A program made the translations under genes and the position numbers. A stretch of 64,000 bases of DNA from the NCBI RefSeq assembly GCF_048323675.1, contig NZ_JBLWFK010000002.1:124001-188000 (forward strand), in the 5' to 3' direction. Shown piece after piece: positions 8,247 to 17,249 of the stretch. The stretch is from Mangrovimicrobium sp048323675. Lineage in GTDB: Bacteria > Pseudomonadota > Gammaproteobacteria > Pseudomonadales > Halieaceae. Numbering within the stretch: the stretch's first letter is position 1; the number at the start of each line of letters is the position of its first letter. Under the pieces are notes generated by a model. That model was not told where the DNA came from. It was given only the letters and a program-made list of their open reading frames with translations, and made no database searches.

Positions 8247-8620
8247 TCGTGTTTTTTGTGCCGCACACTCCACATGAAGTAGAGGGAAGCGAGCAGGCCG
8301 CCCACCTGCACCAGGACAAAGCCCATTCCCGCACCGGATGCCGCCCGGGTTGAACGGTTGAGTGCATCGGGGTTCAGTCGCACCAATTCCGCATAAATTG
8401 TCCTGGACTCCTGGACGTTGTTATACATGCCGTTGATCAATCCGATGACCCAGAGTATGTATAGCGTGCTGATGATCACGAACTGAGCGGTGGAAAGTTT
8501 GTCGCCCACAAGGTAACTCACCACCAGGTATGCACTCACCAGCGTGAGATACATGCTGGCGAATTCCGATGAAATTTCCATCCTGTGCAGTAGCAGTTCT
8601 GCCAGTTCAAATTCCGTCAT
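8243..8620 (-). CDS. Small multi-pass membrane protein, unknown function
   Basis: A 125-residue protein with three to four hydrophobic segments: about residues 20-40 (SMYLTLVSAYLVVSYLV), 45-65 (FVIISTLYILWVIGLING) and 92-116 (GAGMGFVLVQVGGLLASLYFMW), ending in a basic tail RHKKHE. An AGGAGAGAAAA-type ribosome-binding site precedes the ATG. No family was recognised. Its stop codon is supplied by the adjoining REPIN-like half unit, so the original C-terminus may have been altered by the insertion. It is isolated between repeat clusters and probably has its own promoter. Confidence 0.7.
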   Translation of the reverse strand: MTEFELAELLLHRMEISSEFASMYLTLVSAYLVVSYLVGDKLSTAQFVIISTLYILWVIGLINGMYNNVQESRTIYAELVRLNPDALNRSTRAASGAGMGFVLVQVGGLLASLYFMWSVRHKKHE

Positions 8621-8735
8621 TTTTCTCTCCTGGTGCTAACTATCAAGTGTCAGTGAACGAAATGTCCCTTGCTACCACCCAGCAAGCAGATGGCAGGAAT
8701 TGCCAACGCGAATTCGATAACCACCCCCCAGGAAA

Positions 8736-8863
8736 TAAGGGGTCAGAGCCCTTTTTGCATAGGTTTGATGTACGTATTCTTCGGACGCACACGCTATGTA
8801 AGCGAATGACAAGTAGGACCTCGTATCTATCAGATTCAGTCAAAAAGGGCTCTGACCCCTTTC
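8736..8863 (+). repeat. REPIN-like element, full unit 5
   Basis: Left end AAGGGGTCAGAGCCCTTTTTG (core 8739-8751) and right end AAAAAGGGCTCTGACCCCTTT (core 8847-8859), with the GCATAGGTTTGATGTACG subtype interior. It is almost the same length as units 3 and 4 (126-128 bp). Confidence 0.85.
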
Positions 8864-8867
8864 TTCG

Positions 8868-9037
8868 TTTAAGCGAATGACTATAGTGCCCCAGCGCCAA
8901 TCAGATGTGGCCGAAAAGGGCTCTGACCCCTTTATTCCAGAATCTTCAGGAAATCAAATGTGGCCGAAAAGGGCTCTGACCCCTTTATCCTTATGCTGTT
9001 GCACTTGCAACTAGAATCTAAGCTGACCCCTTTATTC
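8868..9037 (+). repeat. Three REPIN-like right-half units in tandem, last one decayed
   Basis: Cores at 8918-8930 and 8971-8983 are perfect. A third, TAAGCTGACCCCTTTATT at about 9018-9035, retains only the outer half of the hairpin. All point the same way, as in the array at 5773-6005. Confidence 0.78.
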
Positions 9038-9166
9038 ACGCTTTAGACAATAACTCCGATGCTGGGGTTTATAACGACCGCAACAAATTCAATCTGGTGT
9101 ATCGTGCGATCTGAACGGACTGGTGAATGACTGATGCGGCCCGAATTGAGGCATTCACGATAAGGT

Positions 9167-9262
9167 AAAAGGGTCCAGGGCCCTTTTATGAATAAATTTG
9201 ATCTAGTATGAAAGATCGCAAGAACATCCATCATTTGCGGCCAAAAAGGGCTGAACCCTTTA
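9167..9262 (+). repeat. Divergent short REPIN-like element, full unit 6
   Basis: Left hairpin AAAAGGG-TCCAGGG-CCCTTTT and right hairpin AAAGGG-CTGAA-CCCTTT. The loop bases differ from the family consensus but the stems remain paired. The element is about 96 bp, shorter than the others. It ends about 5 bp from the stop codon of the Mrr/PIN-like gene and could serve as its terminator. Confidence 0.75.
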
Positions 9263-9267
9263 TCCGG

Positions 9268-11460
9268 TCAAACAAGCCCGTCAGCGAGAGTCCTATCGTA
9301 GCGTTTATATCGGTCTGTCTTGAGTTTGTCCGACAGTTCGGACATTAGTGCCGTTATTCTTCCTGGCTCATACTCTTTCCATTCTTTAACTGATCTCATG
9401 ACCTTGTGAAATACGTCGTCCCTTAATCGATGTCCCAGTTGCACCCCAAACACACTTGGGAAAATTCCGTGAAAACTGTTTCTCACGTCATCACACGTTG
9501 GAGACAGTGCGAGGAAATTAAGCAAAAACTCAGGCCTCATAATATATTGGGATCTTCGGTCTCTAATGATTTCAGTGGTATGTTTGAGAACTTTTGACTG
9601 ATTGGTCATCCACCAAGTACGCAAGCCGTACTCAGACGCAGATGCGTGTTCTTTGTTTTTTGATCGCAATCCGTAAATTCCATGAACAAAAAGCGCGGTA
9701 TTGTATGCAAGTTGTTGATTTTCTTTCGCGTCGGCCTCCAAAAGCTTTTCGGCTAGGCTGTTAACCTTTGTCAGTTCGCATACTTCTTCAAGCTCCGCAT
9801 TTTCTACAAAAGATAGTCCAAACTCAGATGACAAATAATTTCTTATTTCGTCTCTGCCTTTCTGGCTCTGTATGTTTTCGTATGTTACAAACTGGCCAAG
9901 AAAAGATTTCCAGCCACTTATCTTTCCTTCATATTTGGCGTAAAAATACGACCGAATCAAAATTTTATCTGAGTTTCTAGCGATCTCTCTCGTTATGTAG
10001 GGTTCCATTTCTGAGAAGTAGTTTATAAACTCAAAGTAAGTTCCCCGGATGTGTGTGTATACCTCATCGAGAACGCATTCCGAAAAAAACAACTTGATAC
10101 CACAGTCCTTAGCCATTCTTAATAGGTTTCTGGCAGCCTGGTCTTCTTTGTCTAGAAACCTTTCCGATAGGGCCTTTACAAGGATATCTGTACCCACATA
10201 AATTCTGAAATTCGCGGTCATCGTACTAAAATATTCCATTATTTTTGGTTCTGCTTGTAGTGTGAATAATAGTACGTAGGTGCGTGATAAGTTCGCGAGG
10301 TAATCTCTTTGCTTTGCCGACCCTTGATAGAATACCTTACGAATAACCTCCTCTATAATTTCTCGATATTCCTCTCGATTTCCATTGCCAATATTTGACG
10401 TTTCTAGGACGTTGTCGATACAGTCTGAAACTATTGGGGGTGCTTCGATTTCACTATCAGAGCTAAGAAAATGTGAAAATAGTAGGCCTTGCTTTTCAAA
10501 TATTTTATGGATTACATCGCATGCCAATTCAGCGATTTTTTGATAAGCGCCCTCATCTTCGTCGAACAGGCCTCCCGCAATTAGCTTCAGTTCATCTATG
10601 AACTGCGTTCCTAGGTCTTGATCAATGACGTTCTCATCCGCAATAATTTTACGAGTTTCGAACGGCAGACAGTATTTATTGCTTTTTTTGTACCAGCGAA
10701 TTTCACGACCATCTCCATCTTTATTTCGCAGTGTTTTTATGCGTCCTCTCAGGTGCCCTTTTATAATCCGAGAAGACCACGGGAAAGTGCTAAAAATCTT
10801 CTCGGCTATTTCTTCCTCAGTTAAGAAGATGTCGTTGTCAGGGTCGGTTTCAGATAGTGCCCAAAGTATTAGTGTGTCTGTAAGGGAATGAACCAACTTC
10901 CTGTCGCCAAGTCGATTCGTGACCTCATGTTGAAGAAAAACGTAAGCGGCGGGGTTCTGGACATGAGGCGAATGCGGATGTCGAACATCAGTGGCGAGAT
11001 TATTCAGAAACTGCGTATATATGGATAGGTGGTTGTTGAATGCAGCGACAGTCCCATTCGTGTCGTTGGCGTGACTGAGCAAATATTTTCTATCACGTAT
11101 TTTTACAAATACGCCTAGTTCATCAGTTAACTTGTCTTCGTCTGAGTCGATGTGAGGGATGGTTCTGGATGAGAGGTAATACAAAGTTTTAACATTTCTA
11201 CCTACTTCTCTTAGTCTATCGACAGTTCGTCTAATTTTTTCTCTGTGATTTTCTTGCCGCGTGAATTGGTAAAAAATTCGGTCATCACCACATTCGAAAA
11301 TTCCGTCTGCGCCGCCATCGCCTATGCCGCCTACAGGAACAAAATTCTTTCCTTCAAGTACAGATAAAAGATCTTGGCAATATCGTTCAAATACAAACCC
11401 ATCTACTCGCTCAAGGGCAATCTTCAGTAACTCTGGGTGGATCGAAGATGTCTGGTTCAC
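9268..11460 (-). CDS. Putative multidomain nuclease: Mrr-like N-domain, winged helix, PIN-like C-domain
   Basis: A 730-residue protein of markedly AT-rich composition, unlike every gene around it. Residues about 15-130 resemble an Mrr/restriction-endonuclease-like PD-(D/E)xK fold, with GGIGDGGADGIF (Asp48, Asp52) followed by IFYQFTRQ (Gln65), although the usual catalytic Lys of the QxK motif is Thr67. Residues about 190-275 look like a winged helix (LTEEEIAEKIF...IKGHLRGRIKTLRN...YCLPFETRKI). Residues about 418-660 resemble a PIN-like domain: YVGTDILVKAL with Asp425, then FFSECVLDEVY with Glu466; the expected late Asp is not obvious (WWMTNQSKV). No partner gene is adjacent. The domain mix and foreign composition suggest a mobile single-gene defence or nucleic-acid-processing system; this is inference. 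Confidence 0.72.
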   Translation of the reverse strand: MNQTSSIHPELLKIALERVDGFVFERYCQDLLSVLEGKNFVPVGGIGDGGADGIFECGDDRIFYQFTRQENHREKIRRTVDRLREVGRNVKTLYYLSSRTIPHIDSDEDKLTDELGVFVKIRDRKYLLSHANDTNGTVAAFNNHLSIYTQFLNNLATDVRHPHSPHVQNPAAYVFLQHEVTNRLGDRKLVHSLTDTLILWALSETDPDNDIFLTEEEIAEKIFSTFPWSSRIIKGHLRGRIKTLRNKDGDGREIRWYKKSNKYCLPFETRKIIADENVIDQDLGTQFIDELKLIAGGLFDEDEGAYQKIAELACDVIHKIFEKQGLLFSHFLSSDSEIEAPPIVSDCIDNVLETSNIGNGNREEYREIIEEVIRKVFYQGSAKQRDYLANLSRTYVLLFTLQAEPKIMEYFSTMTANFRIYVGTDILVKALSERFLDKEDQAARNLLRMAKDCGIKLFFSECVLDEVYTHIRGTYFEFINYFSEMEPYITREIARNSDKILIRSYFYAKYEGKISGWKSFLGQFVTYENIQSQKGRDEIRNYLSSEFGLSFVENAELEEVCELTKVNSLAEKLLEADAKENQQLAYNTALFVHGIYGLRSKNKEHASASEYGLRTWWMTNQSKVLKHTTEIIRDRRSQYIMRPEFLLNFLALSPTCDDVRNSFHGIFPSVFGVQLGHRLRDDVFHKVMRSVKEWKEYEPGRITALMSELSDKLKTDRYKRYDRTLADGLV

Positions 11461-11687
11461 AAAATATATCCTTGTGTGGATTCCATCAAACTGATTTTGG
11501 GGTCGCTATCCATCGCCTGTCGAATAGAGAAAATTTTCACGGCAGCTCAATTTTCGGAGTTTAGCAACTAAGTTTACTTCCTCAATAGCAATTTTTAGTC
11601 GGCCACTGCTGGCTTACTTGACCGCCTTAGTAGTTAGCGCAAGTAAACGCCGAGTTTGAGCGATGAATTCACGAAAAATTCGTGCAC
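11461..11687. other. AT-rich intergenic region upstream of the Mrr/PIN-like gene
   Basis: About 230 bp with no credible gene. It includes a perfect small palindrome CACGAA-AAA-TTCGTG at 11670-11684. The AT-rich segment just upstream of the nuclease-like gene probably holds its promoter, but no clear -35/-10 pair was recognised. Confidence 0.4.
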
Positions 11688-11718
11688 AAAAAAGCCCCAC
11701 ACCTCGCGGTGCAGGGCT
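11688..11718 (-). terminator. Rho-independent terminator of acnB
   Basis: On the minus strand, AGCCCTGCACC pairs with GGTGTGGGGCT around a short GCGA loop and is followed by TTTTTT. It lies about 30 bp beyond the acnB stop codon. Confidence 0.85.
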
Positions 11719-11750
11719 CTTAAAAAAGTCTAGCTGAGGTCAGCTAAGAT

Positions 11751-14366
11751 TCAAGCACTAAGCTCCGTAATCTCCACAGCCGCAATCCGCTTCCCTTCTT
11801 CAGCACTCTTCTGGAACTCCACAATCTGGTCAAAGTTCATATAGCGATAAATCTCCGAACTCATCGCATCCAGGTTCTTCGCGTACTCCATGTACTCCGC
11901 CGGAGTCGGCAGCTTACCAACAATCGCACCCACCGCAGCCAGCTCGGCTGAAGTCAGGTACACATTGGCGCCGTCGCCCAAACGGTTGGGGAAGTTACGG
12001 GTCGAGGTCGAAAGCACAGTGCTGTTCGCCGCCACACGCGCCTGGTTACCCATACACAGTGAGCAACCGGGCATCTCGGTGCGCGCGCCGGCGCGGCCGA
12101 AGATGTTGAAGTAGCCTTCTTCCATCAGCAGGTGCTCGTCCATCCGCGTGGGCGGGGAGATCCACATGCGGGTGGTGATGCTGCCCTTGTGCTGGTCCAG
12201 CAGTTTGCCGGCGGCGCGGAAGTGGCCGATGTTGGTCATGCAGGAGCCGATGAAGACTTCGTCAACCTTGTCGCCGGCCACTTCGGAGAGCAGCTTGGCG
12301 TCGTCCGGGTCGTTGGGGCAGCAGACGATGGGCTCGTTCACTTCCGCCAGGTCGATCTCGATGACGGCGGCGTATTCGGCGTCGGCGTCGGCTTCCATCA
12401 GTTCCGGGTTGGCCAGCCACTCTTCCATCTTGCGCGCGCGGCGCTCGAGGGTGCGCGGGTCGCCGTAGCCCTCGGCGATCATGCTGCGCAGCAGCACGAT
12501 GTTGGAGCGCAGGTACTCGGCGATGGCGGCTTCCGGCAGCTTGATGGTACAGCCGGCGGCGGAGCGCTCGGCGGAGGCGTCGGAAAGTTCGAAGGCCTGC
12601 TCGACGGTCAGGTTGTCGAGGCCTTCGATTTCCAGCACACGGCCGGAGAAGATGTTCTTCTTGCCTTTCTTCTCGACGGTCAGCAGGCCCTGCTGGATGG
12701 CGTAGTAGGGGATGGCATGCACGAGGTCACGCAGGGTGATGCCCGGCTGCATTTCGCCCTTGAAGCGCACCAGTACGGATTCCGGCATGTCCAGCGGCAT
12801 CACGCCGGTGGCGGCGGCGAAGGCCACCAGTCCGGAGCCCGCGGGGAAGGAGATGCCCATCGGGAAGCGGGTGTGGGAGTCGCCGCCGGTACCGACTGTG
12901 TCGGGCAGCAGCATGCGGTTCAGCCAGCTGTGGATGATGCCGTCGCCCGGGCGCAGGGAAACACCGCCGCGGGTCATGATGAAGTCCGGCAGGGTGTGCT
13001 GGGTGTCGATGTCCACGGGCTTGGGGTAGGCCGCGGTGTGGCAGAAGGACTGCATGGTCAGGTCGGCGGAGAAGCCGAGGCAGGCCAAGTCTTTCAGTTC
13101 GTCGCGGGTCATCGGGCCGGTGGTGTCCTGGGAGCCGACGGTGGTCATCTTCGGTTCGCAGTAGGTGCCGGGGCGGATGCCCTCGACGCCGCAGGCCTTG
13201 CCGACCATCTTCTGCGCCAGGGTGTAGCCCTTGCCGGTGTCGGCGGGCTGTTCCGGGGTGCGGAAGAGGGTGGAGACGGGCAGGCCGAGCGCTTCGCGGG
13301 CCTTGGTGGTCAGGCCGCGGCCGATGATCAGGTTGATGCGGCCGCCGGCGCGGACTTCGTCGAGCAGCACATCAGATTTGAGTTCGAATTCGGAGATGGT
13401 CTCGCCGGCTTCGTTGAGGATTTTGCCGTCGTAGGGGCGGATCTCGATCACGTCGCCCATATTCAGGTCGTCGACGGGGGCTTCGAAGACCAGCGCGCCG
13501 GCGTCTTCCATGGTGTTGTAGAAGATGGGGGCAACCTTGCCGCCGATGCAGATGCCGCCGCCTTTCTTGTTGGGCACGCCGGGCATGTCGTCGCCGAAGA
13601 ACCACAGCACGGAGTTGGTGGCGGATTTACGCGAGGAGCCGGTGCCGACCACGTCGCCGACGAAGGCTACTGGAAGACCCTTGGCCTGGATCTCGGCGAT
13701 CTGCTTCATCGGGCCGGTCACGCCGTGCTCTTCCGGGGTGAGGCCGTCGCGGGTCATCTTGTACATGGCCAGGGCGTGCAGGGGGATGTCGGGGCGGCTC
13801 CATGCATCGGGAGCGGGGGAGAGGTCGTCGGTGTTAGTTTCACCGGTGACCTTGAATACGGATACCTTGATGGACTCGGGCACGTCGTCGCGCGAGGTGA
13901 ACCACTCGCCCTCGGCCCAGGATTCCATCACGGCTTTCGCGTTGGCGTTGCCGGCCTTGGCCAGTTCGTCCACATCGTGGAAGGCGTCGAACATCAGCAG
14001 GGTGTGCTTGAGCTCTTCGGCAGCCAGGGCGCCGAGGTCGGCGTCTTCCAGCAGGCTGACCAGGGTCTCGATGTTGTAACCGCCGTGCATGTTGCCGAGC
14101 AGTTTCACTGCGGCGGGCTTGTCGATCAGCGGGGAAGTGGCTTCGCCCTTGACGATGGCGGAGAGGAAGCCCGCTTTGACGTAGGCGGCTTCGTCCACGC
14201 CCGGGGGTACGCGGTCGGTGATCAGTTCCAGCAGGGTGGCTTCTTCACCGGCGGGAGGGTTCTTCAGCAGCTCTACCAGGCCGGCAACCTGCTCCGCGTT
14301 CAGCGGCTTCGGGGGGATGTTCTGTGCGGCCCGTTCGGCCACGTGTTCACGATATGCGTCAAGCAC
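11751..14366 (-). CDS. acnB: Aconitate hydratase B
   Basis: An 871-residue bifunctional aconitase B (citrate-isocitrate isomerisation in the TCA cycle, often also 2-methylisocitrate dehydratase). The N-terminal HEAT-like domain (MLDAYREHVAERAAQ...) precedes the swivel domain (GDVVGTGSSRKSATNSVLWFFG) and the three catalytic domains. Iron-sulfur ligands are in GSCMTNIGHFRAAGKLL and PGCSLCMGNQARV; GTGGDSHTRFPMG is also intact. The length is normal for AcnB. It is transcribed alone and ends at a strong terminator. acnA elsewhere in this window gives the organism both aconitase types. Confidence 0.98.
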   Translation of the reverse strand: MLDAYREHVAERAAQNIPPKPLNAEQVAGLVELLKNPPAGEEATLLELITDRVPPGVDEAAYVKAGFLSAIVKGEATSPLIDKPAAVKLLGNMHGGYNIETLVSLLEDADLGALAAEELKHTLLMFDAFHDVDELAKAGNANAKAVMESWAEGEWFTSRDDVPESIKVSVFKVTGETNTDDLSPAPDAWSRPDIPLHALAMYKMTRDGLTPEEHGVTGPMKQIAEIQAKGLPVAFVGDVVGTGSSRKSATNSVLWFFGDDMPGVPNKKGGGICIGGKVAPIFYNTMEDAGALVFEAPVDDLNMGDVIEIRPYDGKILNEAGETISEFELKSDVLLDEVRAGGRINLIIGRGLTTKAREALGLPVSTLFRTPEQPADTGKGYTLAQKMVGKACGVEGIRPGTYCEPKMTTVGSQDTTGPMTRDELKDLACLGFSADLTMQSFCHTAAYPKPVDIDTQHTLPDFIMTRGGVSLRPGDGIIHSWLNRMLLPDTVGTGGDSHTRFPMGISFPAGSGLVAFAAATGVMPLDMPESVLVRFKGEMQPGITLRDLVHAIPYYAIQQGLLTVEKKGKKNIFSGRVLEIEGLDNLTVEQAFELSDASAERSAAGCTIKLPEAAIAEYLRSNIVLLRSMIAEGYGDPRTLERRARKMEEWLANPELMEADADAEYAAVIEIDLAEVNEPIVCCPNDPDDAKLLSEVAGDKVDEVFIGSCMTNIGHFRAAGKLLDQHKGSITTRMWISPPTRMDEHLLMEEGYFNIFGRAGARTEMPGCSLCMGNQARVAANSTVLSTSTRNFPNRLGDGANVYLTSAELAAVGAIVGKLPTPAEYMEYAKNLDAMSSEIYRYMNFDQIVEFQKSAEEGKRIAAVEITELSA

Positions 14367-14454
14367 AGTTAGAGCTCCTTTGCGTAATCTGGGGCGGCGC
14401 AGGCGGGGGAGGGCCGGCGCGGAAAACCAGTAGAAGGTGTAAAACCGGTCAAGG

Positions 14455-14471
14455 ATTATAGCGGATACCGC
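14455..14471 (-). promoter_or_regulatory. Probable acnB -10 box with adjacent palindrome
   Basis: The minus strand reads TATAAT at 14455-14460, immediately preceded by the small palindrome GCGG-TAT-CCGC (14461-14471). No good -35 hexamer lies at 17 bp, so a regulator may assist. About 90 bp separate it from the acnB start. Confidence 0.45.
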
Positions 14472-14559
14472 TTGTCAGATAAATGAACAGAGGGCTTATA
14501 CCGTGCATTCAACTGGCTGATACCGTACACTGCCGGGCCAGTGATTTTCCCCCTGCCGC

Positions 14560-15027
14560 ATGCTCGACGACCTTGTAAAAACGCCCTGTATCGGTGTCTG
14601 TTCCACGGGCATCGGCGATACCGTGTGCCGTGGCTGCAAGCGCTTCCAGCACGAGGTCATCCACTGGAACGGCTACACCCCGGAGCAGAAGCGCATCATC
14701 GACGAGCGCCTGGCCGGCTTCCTGTCCCAGTGCGTCAGCAACCGGCTGCGGGTGCTGGACAAGGCCCTGCTGCGCTGGCAGCTGCAGGTGCAGAACGTGC
14801 GCTTCACCGCCCGCCACGACGAGTACTGCTGGCTGTTCAGCCTGCTGAAGGCCGGGGCGGGGCAGATCGACCAGCCGCGGGACTTCGGCTTCGAGGTGGA
14901 TATGGCCTTCCGCGAGGTGCCGCTCACCGAACTGCGCGACCAGATCGACGCCGAGTTCTACACCCTGTCCCAGGCCCACTACGACCGCTACATCGCCATG
15001 CCCGACCTGTTTGGAGGCGCCGACTGA
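14560..15027 (+). CDS. DUF1289 family Cys-rich protein
   Basis: A 155-residue protein. The N-terminal about 50 residues carry the DUF1289 signature with four conserved cysteines (TPCIGVCSTGIGDTVCRGC) followed by the R/KxxxEVxxWNxYTxEQK pattern, thought to bind metal or an Fe-S cluster. The remainder is an uncharacterised C-terminal region. The TGA stop overlaps the ATG of the next gene (TGATG), so it is translationally coupled to miaE. Its role is unknown; coupling to a tRNA-modifying diiron enzyme hints at a metal-related accessory function. Confidence 0.85.
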   Translation: MLDDLVKTPCIGVCSTGIGDTVCRGCKRFQHEVIHWNGYTPEQKRIIDERLAGFLSQCVSNRLRVLDKALLRWQLQVQNVRFTARHDEYCWLFSLLKAGAGQIDQPRDFGFEVDMAFREVPLTELRDQIDAEFYTLSQAHYDRYIAMPDLFGGAD

Positions 15028-15647
15028 TGGGAAAACCCGTCGACCTCACCCCGATCCGCGAATTCCTGCCCTGCGCCACACCCCGCGCCTGGGTGGACTG
15101 GGCGCTGGAAAACCCCGAGTTGCTGCTGATCGACCACGCCAACTGCGAGAAAAAGGCCGCCTCCACCGCCCTGAACCTGATGTACCGCTACGTGGAGCAC
15201 CACCAGCTGCTGCACAAGCTCTCCCGCCTGGCGCGGGAGGAGCTGCGCCACTTCGAGCAGGTGATCGCGCTGATGAAAAAGCGCGGCATCGACTACCCGC
15301 AGATCAGCGCCGCCCGCTACGCCGGCGGCCTGCGCAAGGCGGCGCGGGACGGCGAGCCGGGGCGGCTGGTGGATACGCTGATCTGCGGGGCAATTATCGA
15401 GGCGCGTTCATGTGAGCGGTTTGCTGCGCTGGCGCCGGAGCTGGATGCCGAGCTGCGCGAGTTCTACGAATCCCTGCTGAAATCCGAATCCCGGCACTTC
15501 CTCGACTACCTGAAGCTGGCGGAGCAGTTGAGTTCAGCGCAGGAGGTGGCGCAGCGCCTGCCGGTGTTCCTGGCGGTCGAGCAGGAGCTGATCGAATCCC
15601 CCGATACCGAGTTCCGCTTCCACTCCGGGGTGCCCGCCGCCGCGTGA
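15027..15647 (+). CDS. miaE: tRNA-(ms2io6A) hydroxylase MiaE
   Basis: A 206-residue ferritin-like diiron monooxygenase that hydroxylates the isopentenyl side chain of ms2i6A37 in tRNA. Diiron ligands are visible as ELLLIDHANCEKKAAST, then EELRHFEQ, GAIIEARSCERF and SESRHFLDY, giving the E...ExxH...E...ExxH order. The start is ATG 15027, overlapping the stop of the DUF1289 gene, with GGAGG about 10 bases upstream. It begins MGKPVDLTPIREFLPCATP, typical of the family. Confidence 0.93.
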   Translation: MGKPVDLTPIREFLPCATPRAWVDWALENPELLLIDHANCEKKAASTALNLMYRYVEHHQLLHKLSRLAREELRHFEQVIALMKKRGIDYPQISAARYAGGLRKAARDGEPGRLVDTLICGAIIEARSCERFAALAPELDAELREFYESLLKSESRHFLDYLKLAEQLSSAQEVAQRLPVFLAVEQELIESPDTEFRFHSGVPAAA

Positions 15648-15701
15648 TACCGGGCGCCTGCGCCGCCGGCCCGGCGTATTGCCGGGCGGGGGCACCCGCG
15701 C

Positions 15702-17018
<1,317 letters not shown>

Positions 17019-17108
17019 GGTGTTTGCCAGTTGTGGCAGGGCTTGTGTCAATTATGGCGTAAATGTTGGTGGTGTGAATACCCAGCGCGCCATGAGGTGG
17101 TTTGTAGA

Positions 17109-17130
17109 ATATTTTAAATATAATTAAAAC
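17109..17130. promoter_or_regulatory. AT-rich symmetric motif, candidate activator or IHF-type site
   Basis: ATATT-TTA-AATAT (17109-17121) followed by AATTAAAAC lies about 37-58 bp upstream of the sigma-54 -24 element. A near-identical AAATATTAATTAAAAAC lies upstream of the second sigma-54 promoter at 19693-19709. The shared position suggests a functional activator or DNA-bending site; the identity of the binding protein is not known. Confidence 0.4.
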
Positions 17131-17166
17131 AAATATATAGGAGTTATACTTAAAGCGAATTAAAGG

Positions 17167-17182
17167 TGGCACGTCCCTTGCG
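17167..17182 (+). promoter_or_regulatory. Sigma-54 promoter of cydAB
   Basis: TGGCACGTCCCTTGCG is an essentially perfect -24/-12 element: GG at 17168-17169 and GC at 17180-17181, separated by 10 bases. It lies 68 bp before the cydA start and faces cydA; the sigma-54 activator gene is divergent. Confidence 0.9.
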
Positions 17183-17249
17183 ATAGCTCCCCCGATACCA
17201 CTGCCACACCGTGTGGGTTTGTCACTGGTTTCACGGTTAAGGAGTGAAC

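Noticed and set aside
12132..14372. 746-codon plus-strand frame opposite acnB
   Set aside because: Low-complexity Gly/Val/His-rich translation complementary to the clear acnB sequence.
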